Assembly (NCBI RefSeq): GCF_021261325.1 | Contig: NZ_JAJSBI010000009.1 | Coordinates: 248,001-312,000 of the forward strand | Direction of reading: 5' to 3' | DNA length: 64,000 nt | DNA from: Streptomyces guryensis | Lineage (GTDB): Bacteria; Actinomycetota; Actinomycetes; Streptomycetales; Streptomycetaceae | Translations under genes and position numbers: made by a program | Notes under the pieces: model-generated | What the model was told of the DNA's origin: nothing | Seen by the model: only the letters and a program-made list of their open reading frames with translations | Databases searched by the model: none | Shown here: one piece after another, positions 10,601 to 18,731 of the stretch | Position numbering within the stretch: the first letter of the stretch is position 1 | How the letters are laid out: each line of letters begins with the position of its first letter

Positions 10601-12288
10601 GGAAGACGACGACGGGACGCGCCCCACGGACTCCCCAGGAGACGGCCCTCAGGGACCTCTTCGCCGAGGTCCTCGGGGTCCCCGCCGAGGGCATCGGTGT
10701 CGACGAGGGCTTCTTCGACCTGGGCGGCGACAGCATCACCTCCATCCACCTGGTGAGTCGCGCGCTCGCCGAAGGGCTGCGGCTGGCCCCGCGGGACGTG
10801 TTCGAGCACCGCACGGTCGCCGGTCTCGCCGCCGCGGCGGCCGACCGTCCGGCTCCCGGTCCGGTCCCGGAACACGACTCACCGATCGGCACCCTGCCCC
10901 TCACCCCGGCCATGCACCGGGTGCGGGAACGCGGCGGCCCGATCGGGGCGTTCAGCCAGTCGGTGCTGCTCGTCTCCCCCGCGGGCGCGGACGAGCAGCG
11001 CCTGACCGCCGCGCTGCAGGCCCTCCTCGACCATCACGACGTCCTACGGATGCGGCTGACGCCCGACGGGCGGGCGGCCGAGATTCCTCCCCCGGGGACC
11101 GTCGACGCGGCCGCGGTGCTGGAATGCGTTCCCGAACCGGCCGACTTCGCGCAGGTGCTGAACGACTCCGCCTCCCGACTCAGGCCGGACCTCGGTCAGT
11201 TGCTGCGCGCCGTGTGGTGCGAGACCGGTGGCCCCGGCCGTCCCGGACGGCTGCTGCTGACCGTCCACCACCTGGCCGTGGACGGCGTGTCCTGGCGCAT
11301 CCTGTGCTCCGACCTGGCCGCGGCCTGGCGTGCGGAGGAACTGCCCGAGCGGGGCACCTCCTTCCGGCACTGGGCCCGCCTGCTGGAGCGGGAGGCCCGC
11401 ACCGCGGCCCGGACGGCCGAACTGGATGTGTGGCGGCACGTGTTGCAGGAACCCGGCCCCCTGCTGGGCGCGCGCCGGCCCGACCCCCGGCGGGACGTCG
11501 TCGGCGAGATGCGCCATCTCACCCGGCAGCTCCCGGCCGAGACGACCGATGAACTGCTCACCACCGTGCCGGCCGCCTTCCACGCCGGACCCGACGACGT
11601 CCTGATGGCTGCGCTGGCCGCGGCGTTCGTGCACTGGCGGCGCCCCGAGGACGGCCACCGGGCCCTGCTGCTGGACGTCGAGCGGCACGGCCGCGAGGAG
11701 ATCGCCGACGGGATCGACCTGTCGCGGACGGTCGGCTGGTTCACCAGCGTCGTGCCTGCCCGGCTCGACCTCGCCGGAGTCGACCCCGCGGATCCGGCCC
11801 AGGTCCTCAAAACCGTCAAGGAACAACTGCGGTCCGTCCCGGACCACGGCATCGGATACGGCCTGCTGCGTCACCTCGACCCGTCGAACGGGCCGCTCCT
11901 CGCGGCTCTCCCGGCGCCGGAGATCGGCTTCAACTACCTGGGCCGCGCGGCCCGTTCGGTCGGAGGTGACTGGTCCCTCGCGCCGGAACCGCTGCGCAAC
12001 CTGGGCGCGGTGCACGACCCCGCCATGCCCGTGGCCCACGGCCTGGAGATCACCGCTGTGACCACCGAGGACGGCCGGCTCGACACCACCTGGTCCTGGG
12101 CCCCCGGCATCTGGGCCGAGGACGACGTACGCGCCCTCGCGGACCGGTGGCTGGCGGAGCTGACCGCGCAGGCCGAGGGCGCCACCCGCGCGGCGGGCGG
12201 GAACACCCCGTCCGACCTGCCCCTGGTGTCGCTGTCCCAAGCAGAGATCGACGAACTCGAAGCCGAGTTCGGCAATGAGTGGAGGTAA
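4618..12288 (+). CDS. NRPS 1: C-A-PCP-C-A-PCP-E
   Basis: A 2556-residue two-module synthetase. C1 spans about 1-455 with HHIAVDG at 137-143 and reads like the EntF-type C domain that accepts an acyl or aryl donor. A1 is about 470-945 (SYTSGSTG at 602-609); the code read by hand is DAYWWGGTFK, valine-like. PCP1 carries Ser994 in LGGHS. C2 has HHIAADG at 1178-1184. A2 is about 1510-1985; code DATKMGHVGK, close to aspartate codes (DLTKVGHVGK). PCP2 carries Ser2039 in LGGDS, the form usual before epimerisation domains, and the E domain (about 2090-2540) has HHLAVDG at 2217-2223 and ERHGRE. The tail (TPSDLPLVSLSQAEIDELEA) looks like a C-terminal docking segment. The start overlaps the upstream stop; an in-frame extension back to 3565 is not coding. 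Predicted output: acyl-Val-D-Asp or, given the gene before it, acyl-Val-D-cysteate. Confidence 0.93.
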   Translation: MTVPNASDVSAAQRSMWFGQRLDPAGPAYNVGEYTEIHGPVDPVRFRAAVRQVVAATETLRVRFAAEDDEVRRFVDTDPDWDLPVVDLTGEADPRSAAEAWMAADFATPFDLDRPPLFAYALLHLTHTHWIWYQRYHHIAVDGYSCSLVARRVADAYSALVAGTPHTPPPAPLAPLVDADEAYRAGQRHAADREFWATALADRPDPVSLSTRPPHVAGRFLRRTGHLRQAAGDLVHAAAEQAGTRWSRVLLAATAAYLHRLTGARDVVLGLAVTARESETELATPGMASNVLPLRLSVRPDTAAHDLVRRTASATRDLLAHQRLRGEDLRREAAWPQEGPRFFGPVVNIMAFGPELRFAGHATTRHNLSTGPVEDLAVNVYDRADGDGIRIDLDAGPDHYTDAELAAHHRRFARFVEHFAAAVLATGTPVGRVEATLPEERADARLVGAAAPAGAATTVPGLFVAWAAATPDATAIVHGERTTTYRQLNTRANRLAHRLIALGVRPEDLVAVLMDRSDGLLAALLAVLKSGAAYVGLDPRAPAARTRQLLAETGAHILLTDAEPTEPYDGVTTVGPGDPTLAAEPDTDPAVLPHPAQLAYVSYTSGSTGIPKGVAVTHHDVTALATDSAFGDGAHARVLVHSPTAFDASTYEMWVPLLNGGTAVVAAPDETVDAAAVARLTERHGLTAMWLTAGLFRLAAEEDPGCFAGLRQVWTGGEAVPAAAVRRVLAACPGLTVTDGYGPTETTTFATSRPCTPGAPVPDPLPIGRPLDGMRAYVLDGALQPLPRGTVGELYVAGPGVARGYLGRPGTTAERFTADPYGPPGTRMYRTGDHARVTADGELEFHGRADGQVKLRGFRIEPGEVETALATHPHVAQAVAVVREDRPGDRRLVAYAACQAHAGAPTSEALRDHLAVRLPDFMVPTAVVVLDRLPLTPNGKLDRAALPAPPTVAAPQTHAPRTPHEDVLCAHFAELLGLPDVGPRDSFFALGGHSLLALRLLGRVRTTLGVELTLRDVFQAPTPTGLARLLAGAGTAVRPAPRPTERKAPGEAPLSSAQRRLWFLHRLEGPGAAYNIPLALRLTGTGLDVDALRAALADLVARHEILRTVYPDAGGLPCQRLLEPGIPDLSVGHAIAAELPEALGRLAGQGFEISERVPFRAHLLALGPEDHVLLLVLHHIAADGWSLDPLLLDLATAYRARSEGREPDWAPLPLQYADYCVWQRDVLGDDQDRQLDHWRRALAGLPDELPLPADRPRPARATHQGGDIPVRLDADLHRRLRALAGETGTTVFMAVQAGLAALLTRLGAGTDIPLGTPVAGRPDEALDDLVGCFVNTLVLRTDTSGDPSFRELLARVREADLAAYAHQELPFEHLVEALNPPRSLARHPLFQVMLAFRPTAGPHLDLPGLHSRTLPVETGATKIDLTFNLGEHRTPDGSPDGIEGILQYSADLFDRSTAEDLAARLERLLRAAVRHPDQAIGTHDILDDRERHRLLTGFNDTARDVPDTTFPRLFEARAAESPDTVAVEDGTHSLTYRQLDGRADRLARVLASHGAGPGRIVAFSLPRSVDLAVAVLAVLKAGAAYLPLDPEHPAERTARLLADADPVCLIARDRLPADCRVGCVVVDPDAAPDGPDTTPLPEARPADPAYLIYTSGTTGRPKGVIVEHRNLTTYVARCVEAYPSLRGTSLLHATMSFDATVTTLHGALAAGGRVHIAGFHDAGAAPAKGGYTFLKATPSHLPLLPALPHDLSPAEEFMLGGEALVGEALRTWRRDHPDVRLINHYGPTELTVGCTDHRIEPGEELPTGPVPVGRPMWNTRAYVLDARLNPVPVGVEGELYVSGDHVARGYWRRPGPTAERFVAAPFGQPGGRMYRTGDLAVWLADGTLELRGRADGQLKIRGLRIEPGEVEGVLTAHSAVAQAAVVVREDRDGIRRLVGYVVGAAEADCPAVLAHAARHLPAHMVPEALVALDALPMTPNGKLDRAALPAPAAARKTTTGRAPRTPQETALRDLFAEVLGVPAEGIGVDEGFFDLGGDSITSIHLVSRALAEGLRLAPRDVFEHRTVAGLAAAAADRPAPGPVPEHDSPIGTLPLTPAMHRVRERGGPIGAFSQSVLLVSPAGADEQRLTAALQALLDHHDVLRMRLTPDGRAAEIPPPGTVDAAAVLECVPEPADFAQVLNDSASRLRPDLGQLLRAVWCETGGPGRPGRLLLTVHHLAVDGVSWRILCSDLAAAWRAEELPERGTSFRHWARLLEREARTAARTAELDVWRHVLQEPGPLLGARRPDPRRDVVGEMRHLTRQLPAETTDELLTTVPAAFHAGPDDVLMAALAAAFVHWRRPEDGHRALLLDVERHGREEIADGIDLSRTVGWFTSVVPARLDLAGVDPADPAQVLKTVKEQLRSVPDHGIGYGLLRHLDPSNGPLLAALPAPEIGFNYLGRAARSVGGDWSLAPEPLRNLGAVHDPAMPVAHGLEITAVTTEDGRLDTTWSWAPGIWAEDDVRALADRWLAELTAQAEGATRAAGGNTPSDLPLVSLSQAEIDELEAEFGNEWR

Positions 12289-12293
12289 CCCAG

Positions 12294-15200
12294 GTGACTC
12301 GGTCCGGTTCCGGAATCGCCGACATCCTGCCCCTGTCGCCGCTGCAGGAGGGCCTGCTCTTCCACGCCCTGTACGACGACGAGCAGTCCCCCGACCTCTA
12401 CGCGACCCAGCAGATCCTGGAGCTGGCAGGCCCCGTCGACCCCGCGGCCGTACGCGCCGCCGGCCAGGCCCTCCTCGACCGGCACCCCAACCTGCGTGCC
12501 TGCTTCCGCCGCCGGGACGCCGGACGGCCCCTGCAGATCGTGCCCACGGACGTCGAACTCCCCTGGGCAGAAGCAGACTTGGCGGCTCTCGGGGAGAGCG
12601 AGCGTGAGAAGGAGTGGGAACGGCTGCTGGACGAGGAACGCGCCCGCCGCTTCGACCTCGCCAAGCCGCCGCTCCTGCGGTACCTGCTGGTCAGGTGGTC
12701 ACCGGACCGCTACCGCCTGCTCGTCACCAACCACCACATCCTGCTGGACGGCTGGTCGAAGCAGCTGCTGGTACGGGAGTTCACCGCCCTGCACGCGGGC
12801 GAGCACCCCACCGCCCTGCCGCCCGCGCCCGCCTATCGTGACTATTTCGCCTGGCTGGGACGGCAGGACCGTACCGCTGCCGAGGCCGCCTGGCGCGACG
12901 CCCTGTCGGACGCGGACGAGCCCACCCTGCTCGCCCCAGGCACAACCGGCGCCACCACCGTCCTGCCCCGCGAACTCGTCGTCGAGCTCCCCGAGCAGCT
13001 GACCGGCGCCGGAGAGGCCACCGCCCGCTCCCTCGGGATCACCCTCAACACGCTCGTCCAGGGCGCCTGGGGTGTCCTGCTGGGCCGCCTGACCGACCGC
13101 ACCGACACGGTCTTCGGGCAGACGGTGACCGTGCGCCCGCCCGAACTGCCGAACATCGCCTCCATGGTCGGGTTCTGCATCAACACCGTTCCCACCCGTG
13201 TCCGTTGGGACGAGGACGACAGCGTCATGGAACTCCTGACGGCGCTGCACCAGCGGCAGGCGGCCCTGCTCCCGCACCAGCACCTGGGACTCGCCGACAT
13301 CCGGCGCTCGGCGGGAAGCAGCGGCGAACTCTTCGACACCCTGCTGGCGTTCGAGAACCACCCCGCCACGACCGGCGCCGGGGCCTCCCGGGTCACCCAG
13401 CTCACCGGCCGCGACGCCACCCACTACCCGCTCACCCTCGCCGTCCTGCCCGCCCACCGCCTCGCTCTGCGCCTGTCCTACCGGCCCGACCTGTACGACG
13501 AGAGGGGCGCCCGGCAGCTCCTGGACCGGTTCGCCGCCGTACTGGAGGCCTTCGTGGCCGATCCGACGCGGCGCGTGCGCGAGGTCGGGATCCTGCTGCC
13601 GGGGGAGCGGCAGCGGTTGCTGGGCGGGAACGGCGGCACGGCCGTCCCGTCCTCGGCCACCCTGCCCGAGCTGTTCGCGGACCGGGCGGCCCGCACCCCC
13701 GACGCCACGGCCGTGGTGCACGACGGCACCCGCCTCACCTACGCGGAACTGGACGCACGCGCCAACCGCCTGGCGCATCTGCTGGCGGCCCGCGGTGCGG
13801 GCCCGGAGCGACTGGTGGCTCTCGCGCTGCCGCGTTCGCCGGAGCTGGTGGTGGCCGTGCTGGCGGTCCTGAAGACCGGCGCCGCGTACGTGCCGATGGA
13901 CCCGGAATACCCGGCGGACCGGCTCGAGTTCATGCTGGCCGACGCCGATCCGGTGCTGCTCGTCACCACTGCGGACGTGGCAGCGGGCCTGCCCCCGTGT
14001 GAGGTCCCCGTGGTCACGCCGGACGAGTCGCTGACGTGTCCCGGCACGGCACCCGAGGCGCCCGCCCTGAGCGGCGACCACCTCGCCTACGTCATCTACA
14101 CCTCGGGCTCGACCGGCCGCCCGAAGGGGGTCGCGGTCCCGCACCGCAACGTCGTACGGCTCTTCTCGGCCACCCGGCACTGGTTCGACTTCGGCCCGGA
14201 CGACGTGTGGACGCTGTTCCACTCCTACGCGTTCGACTTCTCGGTGTGGGAGCTGTGGGGCGCGCTGCTGCACGGCGGCACGCTCGTGGTCGTCCCGCAC
14301 GCGGTGAGCCGGGACCCCGAGGAGTTCCTGCGGCTGCTGGCGCGTGAGCGCGTCACCGTGCTCAACCAGACGCCCTCGGCCTTCGGTGAACTCCTGCGCG
14401 CGGACGGCGCCCTGCCGGACGTCGGACGCGGACTCGCCCTGCGATACGTGGTCTTCGGCGGAGAGGCACTCGACTTCACCCGGGTCGCCGAGTGGTACAC
14501 CCGGCATCCGCAGGACGCGCCCGTACTGGTCAACATGTACGGCATCACCGAGACGACGGTCCATGTCACGGGCCTGCCGCTGACCGAGGCCGCGGTGGCC
14601 GACCGGCCGCAGGCCAGTGGCATCGGGCACGCCATCCCCGACCTGCGCGCCCACGTCCTGGACGCCGGCCTGCGGCTGGTGCCGCCGGGCGCGACCGGCG
14701 AGCTGTACGTGGCGGGCGCGGGCCTGGCACGTGGGTACCTGCGGCGGACGGGGCTGACGGCGGGCCGTTTCGTCGCAGATCCCTTCGCTGCTGCTCCCGG
14801 TGAACGGATGTACCGCACGGGCGACTTGGTGCGGCAGTCCGCAGACGGGGCGCTGGAGTACCTGGGCCGGGCGGACGACCAGGTCAAGGTCCGGGGCTTC
14901 CGCATCGAACTCGGCGAGGTGGAGACGGCGCTCGCCGAGCACCCTGCGGTGACGCAGGCGGTCGTCCTCGTACGGGACGGGCGGCTCATCGCCTACGCCG
15001 TCGCAGGAGCCCTCGACGCGGACACGCTGCGCCGGCACGCGGCACGGACGCTGCCGGACCACATGGTTCCCTCCGCCGTGGTCGTCCTCGACCGGCTGCC
15101 ACTGACCGCCAACGGCAAGCTGGACCGCGCGGCTCTGCCGGCGCCCTCCGCGCAGAGCGGGGGCCGCGCCCCGCGCACCCCGCAGGAGGAGATCCTGTGC

Positions 15201-18200
15201 GGGCTCTTCGCCGACGTCCTAGGCCTGGATCCGCACCGGATCGGTGCGGACGACGGCTTCTTCGACCTCGGCGGCGATTCGCTGCTCGCGATGCGACTCA
15301 CCGACCGCATCAGGAGCGCGCTGGGCATCGCCCTGCCCGTCCGGGCGGTGTTCGAGGCGGCGACCCCCGCCGGGCTGGCCGTGCGGCTCGGCGAGAGCGA
15401 GGGCGGCGCCCCGCGTCCCGAACTCACGGCGCGGGAACGCGGTCACGCCCCGATTCCCCTGTCGTACGCCCAGCAGCGGCTGTGGTTCATGGGCCGCCTC
15501 GACGGCAGCAACACCTACACCGTTCCCTGGGCCCTGCGCCTCACCGGCCCCCTCGACCGTGAGGCGCTGGAGGCGGCACTCGCCGACCTCGTGACCCGCC
15601 ACGAGCCGCTGCGCACCCTCCACCCCGACTTCCAGGGCATTCCGTACCAGCGGATCCTGGACCCTGAAGCGGGACGCCCGCCTCTCACCGTCGTACCGGT
15701 CACCCAGGCGGAACTCCCCGCGCTGCTCACCACCGCCGCCGGACACCGCTTCGACCTGTCCGCCGAAACGCCGCTGCGCACCACCCTGTTCACGCTCGAC
15801 GACGACACCCACGTCCTCCTGCTGCTCGCCCACCACATCGCCGTCGACGGATGGTCCATGGCGCCCCTGATGCGCGACCTGGAGACCGCGTACGCGGCCC
15901 GGATCACCGGATGTGCCCCGAAGTGGCGGCCACTGCCCGTCCAGTACGCCGACTTCGCTCCCTGGCAGCGCGAACTGCTCGGCGCGGCGACAGGGACCGG
16001 CGAGAGCCTGCTGGAACGTCAGACCGCCTTCTGGCGGGAGGCGTTGGCGGGTGCTCCCGAGGAGCTGCCGCTCCCCGCCGACCGCCCCCGTCCGGCCGAG
16101 CCCAGCGGTCGCGGCGACCGCGTCGGACTCACCGTCGGCGCGGAGCTGCACACCGCACTCGCCGACCTCGCCGCCGCCTCCCGGGTCACCCTCTTCATGG
16201 TGCTCCAGGCCGGCCTCGCCGCGACGCTGAGCAGGCTCGGTTCGGGCACCGACATCACCCTCGGCACACCGGTCGCCGGACGCCCCGACAGCAGGCTGGA
16301 CGACCTGGTCGGCTTCTTCGTCAACAGCCTCACGCTGCGCACCGACACCTCGGGCAACCCGACCTTCCGTGAACTCCTGGGCCGCGTCCGGGACTTCGAC
16401 CTCGCCGCCTACGCCCACCAGGACGTGCCCTTCGACCTCCTCGTGGACGCCCTCAGCCCGCGGCGCACCCTCGCCCGCCATCCGCTGTTCCAGGTGGTGC
16501 TGGCCTTCACCGGTCATGCCTCGGACGCCGCCCTGTCCCTGCCGGGCCTCGGCGTCGTACGGGAGCCCGTCGAGACCGGAGCGGCGCGCTTCGACCTCTG
16601 CCTCTACCTGAGCGAGCGCCGCCACGACGACGGTACCGCGGCCGGCATCGACGGCATCGCCGAGTACAGCACCGACCTGTTCGACCCGGCCACGGTCGAG
16701 TGGCTCACACGGCGGCTCGTCCGCTTCCTGACCGCCGTCGGCGCCGACCCCGACCTGCGCGTCGAGGACGTGGACCTCCCGGAGGACGACGAACGGCGGC
16801 GGCGCGGTCAGTCGAGCGCGGCCTTCGAGGAAGTCCGCGAGGCACCGCCCGCGCCCGCTGCCGCTGGGGGACAGGAACCGGCGAACCCGGCCGAGCGCAT
16901 CCTCGCCGGGCTCTTCCGTGAACTGCTCAAGCTGCCCGAAGTCCCGCTCGACGAGGACTTCTTCGCCCTCGGGGGCGACAGCATCACCTCGATCCGGCTG
17001 GTGAGCCGGGCAGCCGAGGCGGGCGTCGTGATCAGCGCCCGGGACGTCTTCAAGCACCAGACGGTGAAGGAGCTGGCGGCGGTGGCCCGTGGGCCGGTCG
17101 GCGGCACCGGCGACGGCGCGGCCGGCGCCCATGCGACCGACGGAGCGGGCCGGGTCCCGCTCACGCCCATCATGCGATGGCTGCTCGAACGCGGCGGCCC
17201 GATCGGGCGGTTCAGCCAGTCCGTCCTGCTCACGGTCCCGGCGGACGCCGATCCACCGAGGCTGACGGCCGCCCTGCAGACGGTGCTCGACCACCACGAC
17301 ATGCTGCGTTCCCGGCTCACCCCGACCCCGGAACTCGACGTCAGCCCGGTCGGCCGGGTCCGCGCCGCGGACCTGCTCGACCGCCGGGATGTCTCCGGTC
17401 TGTCCGCCTCGGACGCTCTCCACGCGTGCGTGGCCGAGGAGTTCGACCGGGCGGTGGGACTCCTCGATCCGGCGGCCGGGGCGATGGTCAGGGCCGTGTG
17501 GTTCGACGCCGGACCCGACCGGGCCGGGCGGCTGCTGCTGGTCGTCCACCACCTGGCCGTGGACGGAGTGTCCTGGCGCATCCTCGTACCCGACCTGAAA
17601 GCCGCCTGGGAGGCCGTCGCCGCCGGACGCAGCCCCGAACTGCCGCCCGTCGCCACGTCGTTCCGCCGCTGGTCCACGGAGCTGGGCCGACAGGCGCGTA
17701 CGCCCTCACGGGTCGCCGAGGCCGAGCTGTGGCGCCGTATCGCCGACGCCCCGCGCGCCCCGCTGGGCCGACGCCCGCTCGACCCCTGCCGGGACACCGC
17801 CGCCACCAGCCGCTCGGTGCGGCTCACCCTGCCGCCCGAGACCACCGGGCCGCTGCTCACCAGCGTCCCGGCCGCCTTCCACCTCGGTGTCCAGGACGTG
17901 CTGCTCACCGGCCTCGCGCTCGCCGTCGCCGACCGGCAGGGCTCCCCGCACGTCGTGCTCGACGTCGAGGGGCACGGCCGCGAGGAGCTGACGCCCGGGC
18001 TCGAACCGTCGGGCACGGTCGGCTGGTTCACCTCCCTCTACCCGGTCCACCTGGATCTGCGGGGCGTGAACGTGGGCGAGGCGATGGCCGCGGGGCCCGC
18101 CGCCGACCTCGCCGCCACCCGGGTCGCCGAGCGGCTGCGCGAACTGCCCGACCACGGGGCCGGACACGGACTCCTGCGCCACCTCAACCCGGACACCGCA

Positions 18201-18581
18201 CCCGAGTTGGCCAAGGCGCCCACACCGGCGATCGGCTTCAACTACCTCGGCCGGTTCAGCGCCCCCGGAACCACCGGAACCGAGCCCTGGGCCTTCGCCC
18301 CCGAGTCGTCGGCACTCGGCACCGGCTGCGATCCCGGCCTGGGCGCCGCCCATGCCCTCGACATCAACGCGGTCGTCCACGACACGGCCGGCGGACCGCG
18401 GCTGGTGGCCGACTGGTCGTGGGCCGAGGGCGTGCTGAGCGAGGCGGAGGTGCGGGCGCTTGCCGAGTCCTGGTTCGCGGTGCTCACCGCACTCGTGGGC
18501 CGGGCCGCCGGCGTCGCCGGCCTGGCGGTCGCGGGGCTGTCCCGGGACGAGCTCGACGAGTTGACGGCGGGCCTCGACTGA
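12294..18581 (+). CDS. NRPS 2: C-A-PCP-C-PCP-E, second module without A domain
   Basis: A 2095-residue synthetase. I place the start at GTG 12294 because GGAGG (12281-12285) sits eight bases before it, although the frame opens at GTG 12279. C1 begins PLSPLQEGLLFH, typical of C domains that follow an epimerisation domain, and has HHILLDG at 147-153. The A domain (about 460-950) reads DFWNVGMVHK, a threonine code. PCP1 has Ser996. C2 (about 1055-1500) has HHIAVDG at 1180-1186. It is followed by only a 30-40 residue acidic/proline linker and then PCP2 with Ser1563 in LGGDS: the whole adenylation domain is missing. The E domain has HHLAVDG at 1752-1758 and EGHGRE. The missing activity is probably supplied by the A-PCP protein at 24609. 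C-terminal residues resemble a docking tail. It begins five bases after NRPS 1 stops. Confidence 0.93.
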   Translation: MTRSGSGIADILPLSPLQEGLLFHALYDDEQSPDLYATQQILELAGPVDPAAVRAAGQALLDRHPNLRACFRRRDAGRPLQIVPTDVELPWAEADLAALGESEREKEWERLLDEERARRFDLAKPPLLRYLLVRWSPDRYRLLVTNHHILLDGWSKQLLVREFTALHAGEHPTALPPAPAYRDYFAWLGRQDRTAAEAAWRDALSDADEPTLLAPGTTGATTVLPRELVVELPEQLTGAGEATARSLGITLNTLVQGAWGVLLGRLTDRTDTVFGQTVTVRPPELPNIASMVGFCINTVPTRVRWDEDDSVMELLTALHQRQAALLPHQHLGLADIRRSAGSSGELFDTLLAFENHPATTGAGASRVTQLTGRDATHYPLTLAVLPAHRLALRLSYRPDLYDERGARQLLDRFAAVLEAFVADPTRRVREVGILLPGERQRLLGGNGGTAVPSSATLPELFADRAARTPDATAVVHDGTRLTYAELDARANRLAHLLAARGAGPERLVALALPRSPELVVAVLAVLKTGAAYVPMDPEYPADRLEFMLADADPVLLVTTADVAAGLPPCEVPVVTPDESLTCPGTAPEAPALSGDHLAYVIYTSGSTGRPKGVAVPHRNVVRLFSATRHWFDFGPDDVWTLFHSYAFDFSVWELWGALLHGGTLVVVPHAVSRDPEEFLRLLARERVTVLNQTPSAFGELLRADGALPDVGRGLALRYVVFGGEALDFTRVAEWYTRHPQDAPVLVNMYGITETTVHVTGLPLTEAAVADRPQASGIGHAIPDLRAHVLDAGLRLVPPGATGELYVAGAGLARGYLRRTGLTAGRFVADPFAAAPGERMYRTGDLVRQSADGALEYLGRADDQVKVRGFRIELGEVETALAEHPAVTQAVVLVRDGRLIAYAVAGALDADTLRRHAARTLPDHMVPSAVVVLDRLPLTANGKLDRAALPAPSAQSGGRAPRTPQEEILCGLFADVLGLDPHRIGADDGFFDLGGDSLLAMRLTDRIRSALGIALPVRAVFEAATPAGLAVRLGESEGGAPRPELTARERGHAPIPLSYAQQRLWFMGRLDGSNTYTVPWALRLTGPLDREALEAALADLVTRHEPLRTLHPDFQGIPYQRILDPEAGRPPLTVVPVTQAELPALLTTAAGHRFDLSAETPLRTTLFTLDDDTHVLLLLAHHIAVDGWSMAPLMRDLETAYAARITGCAPKWRPLPVQYADFAPWQRELLGAATGTGESLLERQTAFWREALAGAPEELPLPADRPRPAEPSGRGDRVGLTVGAELHTALADLAAASRVTLFMVLQAGLAATLSRLGSGTDITLGTPVAGRPDSRLDDLVGFFVNSLTLRTDTSGNPTFRELLGRVRDFDLAAYAHQDVPFDLLVDALSPRRTLARHPLFQVVLAFTGHASDAALSLPGLGVVREPVETGAARFDLCLYLSERRHDDGTAAGIDGIAEYSTDLFDPATVEWLTRRLVRFLTAVGADPDLRVEDVDLPEDDERRRRGQSSAAFEEVREAPPAPAAAGGQEPANPAERILAGLFRELLKLPEVPLDEDFFALGGDSITSIRLVSRAAEAGVVISARDVFKHQTVKELAAVARGPVGGTGDGAAGAHATDGAGRVPLTPIMRWLLERGGPIGRFSQSVLLTVPADADPPRLTAALQTVLDHHDMLRSRLTPTPELDVSPVGRVRAADLLDRRDVSGLSASDALHACVAEEFDRAVGLLDPAAGAMVRAVWFDAGPDRAGRLLLVVHHLAVDGVSWRILVPDLKAAWEAVAAGRSPELPPVATSFRRWSTELGRQARTPSRVAEAELWRRIADAPRAPLGRRPLDPCRDTAATSRSVRLTLPPETTGPLLTSVPAAFHLGVQDVLLTGLALAVADRQGSPHVVLDVEGHGREELTPGLEPSGTVGWFTSLYPVHLDLRGVNVGEAMAAGPAADLAATRVAERLRELPDHGAGHGLLRHLNPDTAPELAKAPTPAIGFNYLGRFSAPGTTGTEPWAFAPESSALGTGCDPGLGAAHALDINAVVHDTAGGPRLVADWSWAEGVLSEAEVRALAESWFAVLTALVGRAAGVAGLAVAGLSRDELDELTAGLD

Positions 18582-18599
18582 GCGCTCCGCGGACAGCAC

Positions 18600-18660
18600 G
18601 GTGACGACCCGCGGGCCGGTGGGGGCTGGTCGCGCAGTTCCCCGCGCCCCGGAGCGGCGC
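18600..18660 (-). repeat. Streptomyces-type dispersed intergenic repeat, copy A
   Basis: The 150-bp gap between NRPS 2 and NRPS 3 holds the familiar Streptomyces element whose minus-strand core reads GGGGCGCGGGGAACTGCGCG followed by ACCAGCCCCCACCGG. I recognise it from memory of many Streptomyces intergenic regions. Related copies lie at about 33590-33665 and 52947-53018. It may act as an RNA hairpin or attenuator between the two NRPS genes; that is inference. Confidence 0.65.
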
Positions 18661-18731
18661 GTACCGCCGGCCGAGCTCCCAAGACGACCCAGCAGTTCCA
18701 GCAGAGCCAGAACACAGCGAGACGAGGCGAC

